Of a stretch of 64,000 nt of DNA, positions 1-7,632 are shown piece by piece. The stretch is taken from contig NZ_VOEJ01000001.1 of NCBI RefSeq assembly GCF_007846085.1, positions 434,001 through 498,000 of the forward strand. Reading direction: 5' to 3'. Made by a program: the position numbers and the translations under genes. Within the stretch, counting starts at the first letter, position 1, and each line of letters opens with the position of its first letter. Under the pieces are notes generated by a model. The model was not told the DNA's origin. It searched no databases and saw only the letters and a list, made by a program, of their open reading frames with translations. This stretch comes from Mucilaginibacter pallidiroseus (GTDB lineage: Bacteria > Bacteroidota > Bacteroidia > Sphingobacteriales > Sphingobacteriaceae).

Positions 1-1
1 A

Positions 2-883
2 GAGTACATCACAACCGAAGCCAAAGTGGAGTACATGATATTGCCACGTTTACTGGCGCTATCAGAAGTCGCTTGGTCACCGGTGGCTAATAAAAACTTT
101 AAAGATTTTTTAGAAACCCGTTTGCCCGGGCAATTGGCCTGGCTGGATAAGGAAGGTTTCAACTACCGTGTGCCAACCGCAATCGGCGCAACTGATACTA
201 CATTCATTGCATCACAGTTTACAGTAAACTTAAAGTCGCCGGTTAAGGGTGCTAAAATTTATTATACTATCGACGGATATACACCACGCGAAACTGAAAA
301 GCTTTACAACGGCCCGGTTACGTATCCAATTCCGCTCAACGAGTACCGCGATTTAAAGACCATTGTTGTTACCCCAACTGGTAAACGCAGTGCCATTACT
401 GCTGCCAAAATATTTAATAAAGCACCTATGGCTCCGGTTGCTTACAATGGCAACACGCAGGGATTAAAATATCAGGTTTCTGCGGGCACCTATGTAAATA
501 CCACCCAGATAAACCCGGCAGCGGTTATTGATACAGGTGTTGCCAAGAGCTTTAGCACTGCACTAAGTGCGTTTAAAAAGGCGTTTAATAAATATGGCGT
601 AGTGTTTTACGGGTATGTGAAAATTGATACTGATGGTAATTACGGCTTTTCAACTCAGTCATCAAACGGTTCGGTTTTGTCAATTGATGATGTGCCAATT
701 GTGGATAATGACGGACGCACAGGTACGATTGAACAAGCAGGCGTAGTGCCGCTATTAAGAGGGTATCACAGAATCACCATAAAATATGTGGATGCCAATA
801 CATCTGGAAGTGGCTTAAGGGTATTTATGACAATACCTGGAAAGCCAAAAGGAGAGGTGTCGCCAGATATGATGTTTAATTAA
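2..883 (+). CDS. Beta-N-acetylhexosaminidase (GH20), C-terminal part only
   Basis: The open frame runs in from the left edge, so the catalytic barrel is mostly outside the window. The first ~50 residues (EYMILPRLLALSEVAWSP...) match the end of a GH20 barrel, where the LPR...ALSEVAW motif is typical of chitobiases. Residues ~70-130 form a beta-sandwich with IYYTIDGYTP, the pattern of the chitobiase C-terminal domain. Residues ~150-280 contain VKIDTDGNYGF and GYHRITIKY, typical of a PA14-like carbohydrate-binding module. Family knowledge: GH20 enzymes remove terminal GlcNAc or GalNAc from chitin oligomers, glycans or muropeptides, usually in the periplasm or at the surface. The next gene begins 15 bases downstream and is probably cotranscribed. 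The partial boundary is certain; substrate is not. Confidence 0.85.
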   Translation, partial: EYITTEAKVEYMILPRLLALSEVAWSPVANKNFKDFLETRLPGQLAWLDKEGFNYRVPTAIGATDTTFIASQFTVNLKSPVKGAKIYYTIDGYTPRETEKLYNGPVTYPIPLNEYRDLKTIVVTPTGKRSAITAAKIFNKAPMAPVAYNGNTQGLKYQVSAGTYVNTTQINPAAVIDTGVAKSFSTALSAFKKAFNKYGVVFYGYVKIDTDGNYGFSTQSSNGSVLSIDDVPIVDNDGRTGTIEQAGVVPLLRGYHRITIKYVDANTSGSGLRVFMTIPGKPKGEVSPDMMFN

Positions 884-898
884 GAAAGCCCTGCGAAT

Positions 899-1630
899 AT
901 GAAGTTTAGCAAGTACATATTCTTGTCCGTTTGCCTGTTAGCGGCAGCTTGCAGCGAAGACAAAAAACCTGCAACACAAGCTACGCCTCAAAAGCCGGCA
1001 TTGATGCAGCCATTCAGGTTTCACAAAGCAATTGAGGTATCGCCGGGGCAAACTTACGATGTGGTTAGCTGGGGAAGGGGATCGAGCGCGGTAGGCGCCT
1101 ACGCTATCTTGCACTCCGACTCGGCAGGTATGAAATACACCACTACCACAGGCGATTTGGACGGCACCATTACCGACGTTTACAATGCTGATATGGATAC
1201 CGACGGCAACCCCGAGATATTGATACAAAGCAAGGGGAAAGACACCGTTAATTATGCCCGCGTTTACGCATTTGAGTTTAATAACAGCGATGCGAACAAG
1301 CTTGATTTTCCTAAGCTTACACGCTCACAACGCAAAGGATATCGTGGCGAAGATAATTTTTATATCCGCGATGGTAAGCTCATACGCGAATTTCCAATCT
1401 ACACATCGAATGATTCAGCAGCGACAAAAACGGGCGCTAAAAGGCAGTTGGAATACACGCTACGAAGTAATAGTTTTTCGGTTGAACAACTGAGCAAAGA
1501 CTCAACAGATGTAAAGAGCCAAAGCTCAACACAAAGCGTAGCCCAACCAACAACAGTCAAAAAGAAAACATCGTCAACCAGGAAGAAGAAAACTGTTGAA
1601 TCGAAGCGGAGACGCAGGCACAGGAGGTAG
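899..1630 (+). CDS. Lipoprotein resembling PliI lysozyme inhibitors, polybasic C-terminus
   Basis: A lipoprotein signal with lipobox LAAAC (Cys18) begins the 243-residue product. Residues ~50-120 contain GSSAVGAYAI and ADMDTDGNPEILIQ, which fit the pattern of PliI-type periplasmic inhibitors of invertebrate-type lysozyme (a G-S-Y strand, then a D-D-DG-PE loop). A second half has YRGEDNFYIRDGKLIREFPIY. The same DxDxDG loop also occurs in FG-GAP/VCBS proteins, so the assignment is tentative. The last ~45 residues are low complexity (Ser/Thr) and end in a strongly basic run (KRRRRHRR), unusual for a lipoprotein. It follows the hexosaminidase gene by 15 bases, so a cell-wall or glycan context is plausible but inferred. 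Confidence 0.7.
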   Translation: MKFSKYIFLSVCLLAAACSEDKKPATQATPQKPALMQPFRFHKAIEVSPGQTYDVVSWGRGSSAVGAYAILHSDSAGMKYTTTTGDLDGTITDVYNADMDTDGNPEILIQSKGKDTVNYARVYAFEFNNSDANKLDFPKLTRSQRKGYRGEDNFYIRDGKLIREFPIYTSNDSAATKTGAKRQLEYTLRSNSFSVEQLSKDSTDVKSQSSTQSVAQPTTVKKKTSSTRKKKTVESKRRRRHRR

Positions 1631-1748
1631 GTTTGAAAAGGCAAAAGTGTTTCAAAAACTCAATCTGCTGCGCCATTACCAGAAGCCAGTCAAAGCCTGT
1701 CGAACACCTTTGAGAGCTGCTGACAGTTAAAAACCTATTAAATAATAA

Positions 1749-1776
1749 GGCCTGTCCAATCGGACAGGCCTTCGTT
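1749..1776. terminator. Intrinsic terminator, bidirectional
   Basis: A perfect 9-bp stem (GGCCTGTCC / GGACAGGCC) with loop AATC is followed by a T-rich stretch (TTCGTTTT) and preceded by AATAATAA. It lies between two convergent genes and could stop transcription from both sides. Confidence 0.85.
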
Positions 1777-1787
1777 TTCACAACCAC

Positions 1788-2648
1788 TTATATAACCGAG
1801 TTTTGCCCGGTTGGTTGCTGCCCCTTATCGCTCGAGTATGGCGATTGTTTATCATCAGTATCTGATTCAGACGCTGACGGTTCTATTATAGTAGCTTCTT
1901 CAATGATAAGCGCTACCGGTTCATCATCAAAGGTTACATAACTGTCTGATAGATCCATGTACTGCTTAAAGTTACGCACATCGGTATCAACCATGTTTTT
2001 AAATACCGGGTTTAATATATGGGCTATACTGCCACCGAAACCGCCTGCCGGTGGTCGGTAGGATATAGTTATGTCTATTAACGTGCCCTCGCCATCTGGA
2101 CTGTCCTGGAAACGTACCTTGCCCGCATTGTCAAGCATCGAATCTGGTAATGAACTCCATCCAATCATGTAGCCTGGCTCATCTTTTACAATTTCTGCAT
2201 CCCAGCTAATGGCCGCTACATCTGCAGGTAATTTTAATACCCAATGCGAACGCGTATCATCAATAAGATCTACACTTTTCAGATGTTTCATGAAAAGCGG
2301 CAGGTTATCAAGCTTGCGCCAAAAGTTATAAACCTCCTGGCGTGGCTTATCCACAAAAAATGATGAACGGATATTTACATTTACAGGCTCTGTTGAATTG
2401 CGGCCCATACGTTGATAGATATCACAATGCCCTGTTATGCCCCTGTTTAGCAGGTAGCCGCCTGCCCCGAGCTTAATTATGCTGCTAAAAGGATGCTTAA
2501 AAATGCCTTTAAAGCCGGCCAGTGCTAATTTAACCCCGGTTGCTATTGATACTGTACGCTCGGCCGAAGACAGGTTTATATTCTTTTCTACATGGTCGAA
2601 ATCTGCAGAAGTGTCTCTCCATCTGTATTTTAATGCTGTAGTTGTCAT
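1788..2648 (-). CDS. SRPBCC-domain protein with N-terminal DUF2892-like membrane segment
   Basis: The 286-residue product has a hydrophobic glycine-rich stretch at residues ~33-75 (TGVKLALAGFKGIFKHPFSSIIKLGAGGYLLNRG), consistent with the DUF2892/YgaP-like membrane hairpin, followed by HCDIYQRMG. Residues ~95-235 form a START/SRPBCC fold: FFVDKPRQEVYNFWRKLDNLPLFMKHL is the characteristic first helix-grip segment of cyclase/dehydrase proteins. The tail (~235-286) is acidic and Ser-rich. This architecture is common in environmental Bacteroidota and Proteobacteria, often among stress-related genes, but has no established biochemical role. It is monocistronic, converging on the preceding gene, and its upstream region abuts the B12 promoter region. 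Confidence 0.8.
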   Translation of the reverse strand: MTTTALKYRWRDTSADFDHVEKNINLSSAERTVSIATGVKLALAGFKGIFKHPFSSIIKLGAGGYLLNRGITGHCDIYQRMGRNSTEPVNVNIRSSFFVDKPRQEVYNFWRKLDNLPLFMKHLKSVDLIDDTRSHWVLKLPADVAAISWDAEIVKDEPGYMIGWSSLPDSMLDNAGKVRFQDSPDGEGTLIDITISYRPPAGGFGGSIAHILNPVFKNMVDTDVRNFKQYMDLSDSYVTFDDEPVALIIEEATIIEPSASESDTDDKQSPYSSDKGQQPTGQNSVI

Positions 2649-2735
2649 AGTTGTTTATTTACATTGTTAAACACTTCATTGGCGGGCGGGTTTTCGTTAA
2701 TTGAAATTATATTAACTAAGCGCGATATTTGCAGC

Positions 2736-2765
2736 TTGCCCAATGGCACTTTTATAGTACATTTG
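2736..2765 (+). promoter_or_regulatory. Bacteroidota-type promoter of the B12 locus
   Basis: TTG at 2736-2738 and TACATTTG at 2758-2765, separated by exactly 19 bases, fit the primary sigma-factor consensus of Bacteroidota (TTTG-N19-TAnnTTTG). Transcription should begin around 2771, which is where the riboswitch aptamer starts. Confidence 0.75.
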
Positions 2766-2770
2766 CATCG

Positions 2771-2949
2771 CTTTAGGTTTTCGTATCAAAATTGGTTTTG
2801 GTACGGAATTAAAAGGGAATACGGTGAAAATCCGTAACTGTCCCGCAGCTGTAAGCTCTATTAACCACAACCCAATCTTTATGTCACTGCCGGCTTTGCC
2901 CGGTGGGAAGACAGGGCCAAGGGGAGCAAGTCAGAATACCTGCCTCAGC
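2771..2949 (+). ncRNA. Cobalamin (adenosylcobalamin) riboswitch
   Basis: The conserved core elements occur in order: AGGT at the start of P1/P2, a stem-loop CGTATCAAAA/TTTTGGTACG, AAAAGGGAA, CGGTGAAAATCCG, CTGTCCCGCAGCTGTAA, TGTCACTG, GGGAAGACAG and finally GTCAGAATACCTGCC. This is the classic cobalamin aptamer (B12 box plus flanking helices). It precedes a BtuB-like receptor, the normal target, which it would shut off when B12 is plentiful. A possible expression platform lies immediately downstream. Confidence 0.95.
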
Positions 2950-2982
2950 ATTATATTATTCATAGCTTTCGTGGATTGAGGC
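2942..2982 (+). promoter_or_regulatory. Possible riboswitch expression-platform helix
   Basis: GCCTCA (2942-2947), directly after the aptamer's 3' end, can pair with TGAGGC (2977-2982), which lies just upstream of the earliest start codons (GTG at 2989, ATG at 2987 in another frame). No U-run follows, so if functional it would act on translation rather than termination. Only six base pairs support it. Confidence 0.35.
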
Positions 2983-3063
2983 TCGAATGTGGATTGGCTT
3001 TTAAAAAAGGAAGCAGCTATTTGCATTTCTGTACTTTTCCATATGCTGTGTGTATGCAATTAC

Positions 3064-5094
3064 ATGGCGCACGTACACTATTTAATCCTTTTCAGGAAAC
3101 CGGCTTCAAGGCTGAGTTATTTGCTTTGGCCGCTTTTATGGTTTGTAAGCTTGGCTGCAATGGCCCAAACAGACACCACCTCACGAAAGTTAAATGAGGT
3201 TACTATAATTGCGACCAGTAGATTAAATAACAAAACTATTACGTCGGCTCAACAAATAAACTCTACAGATTTTATTAAACTAAATGCCCTGAACGTTGCA
3301 GATGCGGTGAGGAACTTTGCCGGTGTTAACGTGAAAGATTACGGAGGAATTGGTGGTTTAAAAACCATATCAGTTAGAAGCCTGGGCAGTACACATACTG
3401 CTGTTTTGTTAGATGGCGTACAAATAAACGATGCGCAAAACGGGCAAATAGACCTGAGCAAGTTTGTACTTACCAATGTAAGCCAGGTTGCCCTGTTCAA
3501 CGGCCAGCCCGACGATCTGTTGCAGCCGGCCAGGGCATTTGCGGCAGGCAGTGTGCTAAGCGTTAAGAGCATTGTGCCGAACCTTAGTATTATCAAGCCA
3601 TACCACGTGTTGGCTGGTGTTAAGGGCGGATCATTTGGATTGGTTAACCCGTATTTCCAATGGCAGCAAAGGCTGAATGCTAGTTGGTCCTTAGTAGCCA
3701 ATGCCAATTACACTTACGCAAACGGGCGTTACAAATATAAAGTTGAAGGCGATGGCTCGGATACATTGGCTGTAAGACGCAACGGCGATGTTAAAGCTTT
3801 ACAGGCAGATGCGGCAGTGTACTGGCATAAAAGCGACAGCAGCGATCTAACTGTTCGCTTCAATTATTACAACTCAAAAAGAGGACTTCCTGGTGCGGTC
3901 ATCTTCTACAACCCATACACAACTGAGCGGCTTGAGAACGAAGATGCCTTTGTACAAGCAAAATATAGCCGCACATTTAAAAACAGCCTACGCATCTTGT
4001 TAAGCAGCAAAGTATCTCAACTTAAAACCCGCTATCTCGACCCTCAATTTTTAAACACGCAAGGTTATTTAGATCAGCATTACAGGCAGCGGGAGGCATA
4101 TCAGTCAGCTGCTATTGCTTATCAACTACTGCCGGGTTGGGAAGTTTCATACGCTGTAGATGCATCGTATATTAAAATGGATGCAGATATCTACAACTAC
4201 GCGTATCCGGGAAGGTTTACGCTTTTAAATGTTTTGGCCAGTAAGCTTACCAAAGGCAATTGGATGTTGCAGGGAAACCTTTTACAGACGAACATTGGCG
4301 AACGTGTTAAGCAGGGTAAACCCATGGCCTCTCAGTCGATATTAAAGCCTACACTAATGGCTTCGTTTAAGCCTTTCGACCATACTGGCTTATTGATAAG
4401 GGCATTTTACAAAGACATTTTTAGAGCGCCAACGCTGGACGAACTCTATTTCTACGCAATATTACCACGCACTATTAAACCTGAAGACGTAAAGCAGTAC
4501 AACCTCGGTGCAACCTATCAAGTTAAAACAGATAACTTGTTGCAAGATATTGAGTTAACATCCGATGCCTACTATAACCATGTAGCCAACAAAATACTGG
4601 CTATACCCAACAAAAACCCCGCAATTTATTCGTTTAGTAATATTGGTAAGGTTGATATAAAAGGTATTGATGTTACGCTAAAAATTCAAACGCACCAAAT
4701 AAGCAACTGGAGCTTATCGGCAGCGGCAAGTTATACCTTCCAAAAGGCAATTGATGTAAGCGACGAGTCATCATCAACTTACTTGCAGCAAATACCTTAT
4801 ACCCCTAAACACACGCTTGCGTTAAACGCCGGAGTAAACTGTAAAGCCTTCAGCATATACGTTAATCATCTTTTATCATCGCACAGGTACTATACGGGCA
4901 ATAACCTGCCTGAATATCTTGTGCCGGGATATGGCGTCACGGATGCTTCGGCCATATATCACTTCAAAGCCGGAGCCATGCCGGCGCAGTTATCTGTAGA
5001 GGCCAACAACTTATCTAACAAAAATTATTCGATCATTAGGAGCTACCCTATGCCGGGGCGCTCATACAGGCTTTCATTTCAAATAACCATTTAA
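3064..5094 (+). CDS. TonB-dependent receptor, BtuB-like (vitamin B12 uptake)
   Basis: An outer-membrane TonB-dependent receptor of ~676 residues. From ATG 3064 the product begins with a plausible signal peptide (SYLLWPLLWFVSLAAMA|Q). The frame is open from GTG 2989, with another ATG at 3043, so the start is uncertain. After the signal peptide comes a plug domain: ITSAQQINSTDFIKL, then VADAVRNFAGVNVKDYGG, the conserved ISVRSLGSTHTAVLLDGV and IDLSKF. A 22-stranded barrel follows, ending in the aromatic-terminated strand YRLSFQITI. No carboxypeptidase-like N-terminal extension is present, so it resembles BtuB/CirA receptors rather than SusC. The upstream cobalamin riboswitch makes B12 or another corrinoid the likely substrate. 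Confidence 0.93.
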   Translation: MAHVHYLILFRKPASRLSYLLWPLLWFVSLAAMAQTDTTSRKLNEVTIIATSRLNNKTITSAQQINSTDFIKLNALNVADAVRNFAGVNVKDYGGIGGLKTISVRSLGSTHTAVLLDGVQINDAQNGQIDLSKFVLTNVSQVALFNGQPDDLLQPARAFAAGSVLSVKSIVPNLSIIKPYHVLAGVKGGSFGLVNPYFQWQQRLNASWSLVANANYTYANGRYKYKVEGDGSDTLAVRRNGDVKALQADAAVYWHKSDSSDLTVRFNYYNSKRGLPGAVIFYNPYTTERLENEDAFVQAKYSRTFKNSLRILLSSKVSQLKTRYLDPQFLNTQGYLDQHYRQREAYQSAAIAYQLLPGWEVSYAVDASYIKMDADIYNYAYPGRFTLLNVLASKLTKGNWMLQGNLLQTNIGERVKQGKPMASQSILKPTLMASFKPFDHTGLLIRAFYKDIFRAPTLDELYFYAILPRTIKPEDVKQYNLGATYQVKTDNLLQDIELTSDAYYNHVANKILAIPNKNPAIYSFSNIGKVDIKGIDVTLKIQTHQISNWSLSAAASYTFQKAIDVSDESSSTYLQQIPYTPKHTLALNAGVNCKAFSIYVNHLLSSHRYYTGNNLPEYLVPGYGVTDASAIYHFKAGAMPAQLSVEANNLSNKNYSIIRSYPMPGRSYRLSFQITI

Positions 5095-5101
5095 TACATA
5101 C

Positions 5102-6184
5102 ATGAAACACTTTAACTTCAAAAATTTATTTACAGCAATTACACTTGTCGCCGCGTTGAGCGCCTGTAAAAAAGACAGGATAGTAGAACCAATTGACATC
5201 CCTGCCGAAAGGGCAGGCGTTTACATTTTAAACCAGGGTAATATAAATGCTAATAATTCAACGCTTACTTATTTCAATTATGCCACGCAAAGCAGCACGT
5301 CTGACATTTTTAGCGCTGTGAACGGTACGAAGCTTGGCGATACAGGTAACGACATTAAAATATACGGCTCAAAAATGTATATCGTGGTTAACGTATCAAG
5401 CACCATAGAAGTAGTTGACCCGAAAACTACAAAATCAATTAAGCGTATTAGCATGCTTAACGGTACCGCGGCCCGTCAGCCTAGGTATATCGTGTTTAAT
5501 AAAAACAAAGCATTTATCTCATCTTACGATGGTACTGTGGCGGTTTTGGATACTGCAAGCCTTGCTATCGAAAAGTATATTACCGTAGGCCGCAATCCCG
5601 AGCAAATGGTTATCTCGAATAATAAACTTTATGTGGCAAATTCAGGCGGATTGGATTTTGGAAATCCGGATAAAACAGTGTCAGTCATTAACTTAAGCAC
5701 GCTTACCGAAACTAAAAAAGTTGAAGTGGTTGCAAATCCAACCAGTATAGGTGCTGATAGTTATGGCCACGTTTACGTATTATCGAACGGCGATTATAAA
5801 AGTATCGCTGCAGGCCTCACCATCATAAACAATGCAACGGATGCGGTAACGTTGACAAGTGCCGACTTGGCCGGTGGTTATGGTTCGTCAATTGTAAATA
5901 ATGGCGACTACATCTACTATATATCTGCAAGCAACGGAATTTTGGTTTATAACACCAAAACCCAAAAGGTAGAAAAGGAAAATTTTATTACTGACAATAC
6001 TGCAATCACATCGCCTTTTAATATTGCTTACGATGATATTAACCAACAGCTGTTTGTTATGGATGCTAAAAACTATGCTACAAACGGGCAATTATTTGCC
6101 TTTGGTAAAGATGGTAAATTAGTAAAAGGTTATCCTATCACTACCGGCATTACACCAGGCGCAGTAGTTTTTGTAAATAAATAG
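5102..6184 (+). CDS. YncE-like beta-propeller lipoprotein of the B12 locus
   Basis: The gene starts 7 bases after the receptor gene. The N-terminus is a lipoprotein signal with lipobox ALSAC (Cys ~22). The remainder is built from repeated propeller blades with YVTN-like signatures, for example GRNPEQMVISNNKLYVANSG, and VVDPKTTKSIKRI and VLDTASLAIEKYITV, consistent with the YncE/DUF5074 group of surface beta-propellers. Family context: such propeller lipoproteins commonly accompany BtuB genes in Bacteroidota and are thought to be surface accessories of corrinoid uptake. Its exact role is unproven; substrate capture or assisting the receptor is inferred from linkage and shared riboswitch control. 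Confidence 0.85.
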   Translation: MKHFNFKNLFTAITLVAALSACKKDRIVEPIDIPAERAGVYILNQGNINANNSTLTYFNYATQSSTSDIFSAVNGTKLGDTGNDIKIYGSKMYIVVNVSSTIEVVDPKTTKSIKRISMLNGTAARQPRYIVFNKNKAFISSYDGTVAVLDTASLAIEKYITVGRNPEQMVISNNKLYVANSGGLDFGNPDKTVSVINLSTLTETKKVEVVANPTSIGADSYGHVYVLSNGDYKSIAAGLTIINNATDAVTLTSADLAGGYGSSIVNNGDYIYYISASNGILVYNTKTQKVEKENFITDNTAITSPFNIAYDDINQQLFVMDAKNYATNGQLFAFGKDGKLVKGYPITTGITPGAVVFVNK

Positions 6185-6189
6185 CATTT

Positions 6190-6218
6190 TTGGGTTACAG
6201 GTATAATCAATAAATTTG
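6190..6218 (+). promoter_or_regulatory. Promoter for the DUF6580 gene
   Basis: TTG at 6190-6192 and TAAATTTG at 6211-6218 with 18 bases between them match the Bacteroidota consensus. Predicted transcription start is about 10 bases before the ATG at 6235. This would let the downstream gene be expressed independently of the riboswitch. Confidence 0.6.
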
Positions 6219-6234
6219 CCCTATATAAATCACC

Positions 6235-6801
6235 ATGTCGCTTCAAAAAACAAATGTTCGTAATTACGTATTGGTAGGCGCCGTAATTGCTGCTATAGCA
6301 ATGCGCCTTGTAAATACGCAGGTACCCGCTCTAAGTAATTTTACGCCGGTTGGTGCGGTTGCTTTATTTGGCGGCGCGTATTTTACAGACAAGTGGAAAG
6401 CTTACCTTGTGCCCCTTATTACATTGGTGATAAGCGACCTTTTAATAAATTACATATACACTTCAACGTTTTTTGCGTTTTACGCAAGTTCACTCTGGAT
6501 GTACGGATGTTTTATGTTGATGGTATACATTGGTAGCTTAATAAGGAAAGTAAACATCGGCAGCGTTGCAATGGCTTCATTAGCTGCTGTTTTGATACAC
6601 TGGCTCGTTATGGATTTGCCGGTTGTTTATGGTATACCATTTACCTGGGCGGGTTATGGTGCACTGTTAGTTAAAGCCATTCCGTTTGAGTTGAATATGC
6701 TTATTGCTGATGCAGCGTACGGAGCAATACTGTTTGGCGGCTTCGAACTTGCAAAAAGCAAATACACACTTTTACAACCTAAAAAGCAATTATCATTGTA
6801 A
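6235..6801 (+). CDS. DUF6580 multi-pass membrane protein, candidate small-molecule uptake component
   Basis: A 188-residue integral membrane protein with about five hydrophobic helices (residues ~10-30, 35-75, 80-105, 115-135, 150-175). The segment NFTPVGAVALFGGAYF after the first helix is the family hallmark, and the size and topology resemble substrate-binding S components of ECF transporters. It lies 50 bases after the propeller gene and is followed by a strong terminator, so it closes the B12 locus. No BtuC/BtuD genes occur in this window, so an inner-membrane corrinoid role is attractive but purely inferred. An apparent own promoter argues it need not be B12-regulated. Confidence 0.75.
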   Translation: MSLQKTNVRNYVLVGAVIAAIAMRLVNTQVPALSNFTPVGAVALFGGAYFTDKWKAYLVPLITLVISDLLINYIYTSTFFAFYASSLWMYGCFMLMVYIGSLIRKVNIGSVAMASLAAVLIHWLVMDLPVVYGIPFTWAGYGALLVKAIPFELNMLIADAAYGAILFGGFELAKSKYTLLQPKKQLSL

Positions 6802-6828
6802 ACAATCAGTTTACGCTATTAATGTAAA

Positions 6829-6860
6829 GGCGGCTATGCGATGAGCATAACCGCCTTTTT
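6829..6860 (+). terminator. Intrinsic terminator after DUF6580 gene
   Basis: GGCGGCTATGC (6829-6839) pairs with GCATAACCGCC (6845-6855) with one mismatch and is followed by TTTTT. Confidence 0.9.
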
Positions 6861-6910
6861 ACTTTTACTAAGAATTTGATTTGTATATTTCCGTTTTAAA
6901 CGTTGAAAAG

Positions 6911-7597
6911 ATGAAAAGGGTAGTAGTGCTTACCGGAGCGGGAATAAGTGCCGAGAGCGGCCTAAAGACGTTTAGAGATAGTGACGGGTTATGGGAGGGT
7001 TACAACATTGAAGACGTTGCCACGCCGGAAGCATGGCAAGTAAATCCCGCGCTGGTGCAGGAGTTTTATAACATGCGCCGACGAGACGTATTAAATGCCA
7101 AACCTAACATTGCCCATAGCGCCTTGGTTGAGCTTGAGCAACATTATCACGTAACTATTATCACTCAAAATATTGATGACCTGCATGAGCGCGCCGGGTC
7201 GGCCAATGTACTGCACCTGCATGGCGTAATTACCCGGTCACAATCAAGCATCAATCCAAATCTTACTTACCCTGTTAACGGCTCGGAAATCAAGATGGGC
7301 GAAACATGCGAATTGGGTTCGCAATTACGGGCACACGTTGTTTGGTTTGGTGAGCCGGTGCCTTTGATCGAGAAAGCCGCTCAAATTTGTACCGAGGCAG
7401 ATATCTTCATTGTGGTGGGGACTTCCCTTGCCGTATACCCAGCTGCAGGGCTTGTAAATTACGTACCTGCAAACGCTGTCAAATACATTGTCGATCCTAA
7501 TATACCCGCTATTCACAACGGGCGTATCATAAATATTCCTACTAAAGCCTCAGAAGGGGTGCCAAAACTGGTTGCAGAACTAGTAAACGAAGCTTAA
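6911..7597 (+). CDS. Sirtuin-family NAD-dependent protein deacylase (CobB-type), zinc-ribbon cysteines lost
   Basis: The product has the sirtuin NAD-binding motifs VLTGAGISAESGL and FRDSDGLWE near the N-terminus, TQNIDDLHERAG in the middle, the catalytic His in HLHG, VVWFGEPVP and VGTSLAVYPAAGL. The chosen start (MKRVVVL) puts GAGIS at the usual distance; the frame is open from 6881. In the deacylase-specific pocket, FYNMRRR supplies a Y-x-x-R pair as in CobB/SIRT5-like class III enzymes that remove succinyl or malonyl groups. The segment that normally carries four zinc cysteines has only one (GETCEL), a state I recall as common in Bacteroidota homologues. It removes acyl groups from lysines, coupling them to NAD cleavage. 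Confidence 0.92.
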   Translation: MKRVVVLTGAGISAESGLKTFRDSDGLWEGYNIEDVATPEAWQVNPALVQEFYNMRRRDVLNAKPNIAHSALVELEQHYHVTIITQNIDDLHERAGSANVLHLHGVITRSQSSINPNLTYPVNGSEIKMGETCELGSQLRAHVVWFGEPVPLIEKAAQICTEADIFIVVGTSLAVYPAAGLVNYVPANAVKYIVDPNIPAIHNGRIINIPTKASEGVPKLVAELVNEA

Positions 7598-7632
7598 ATA
7601 AACTATCATAACTTACTGTAATATAGATATTA

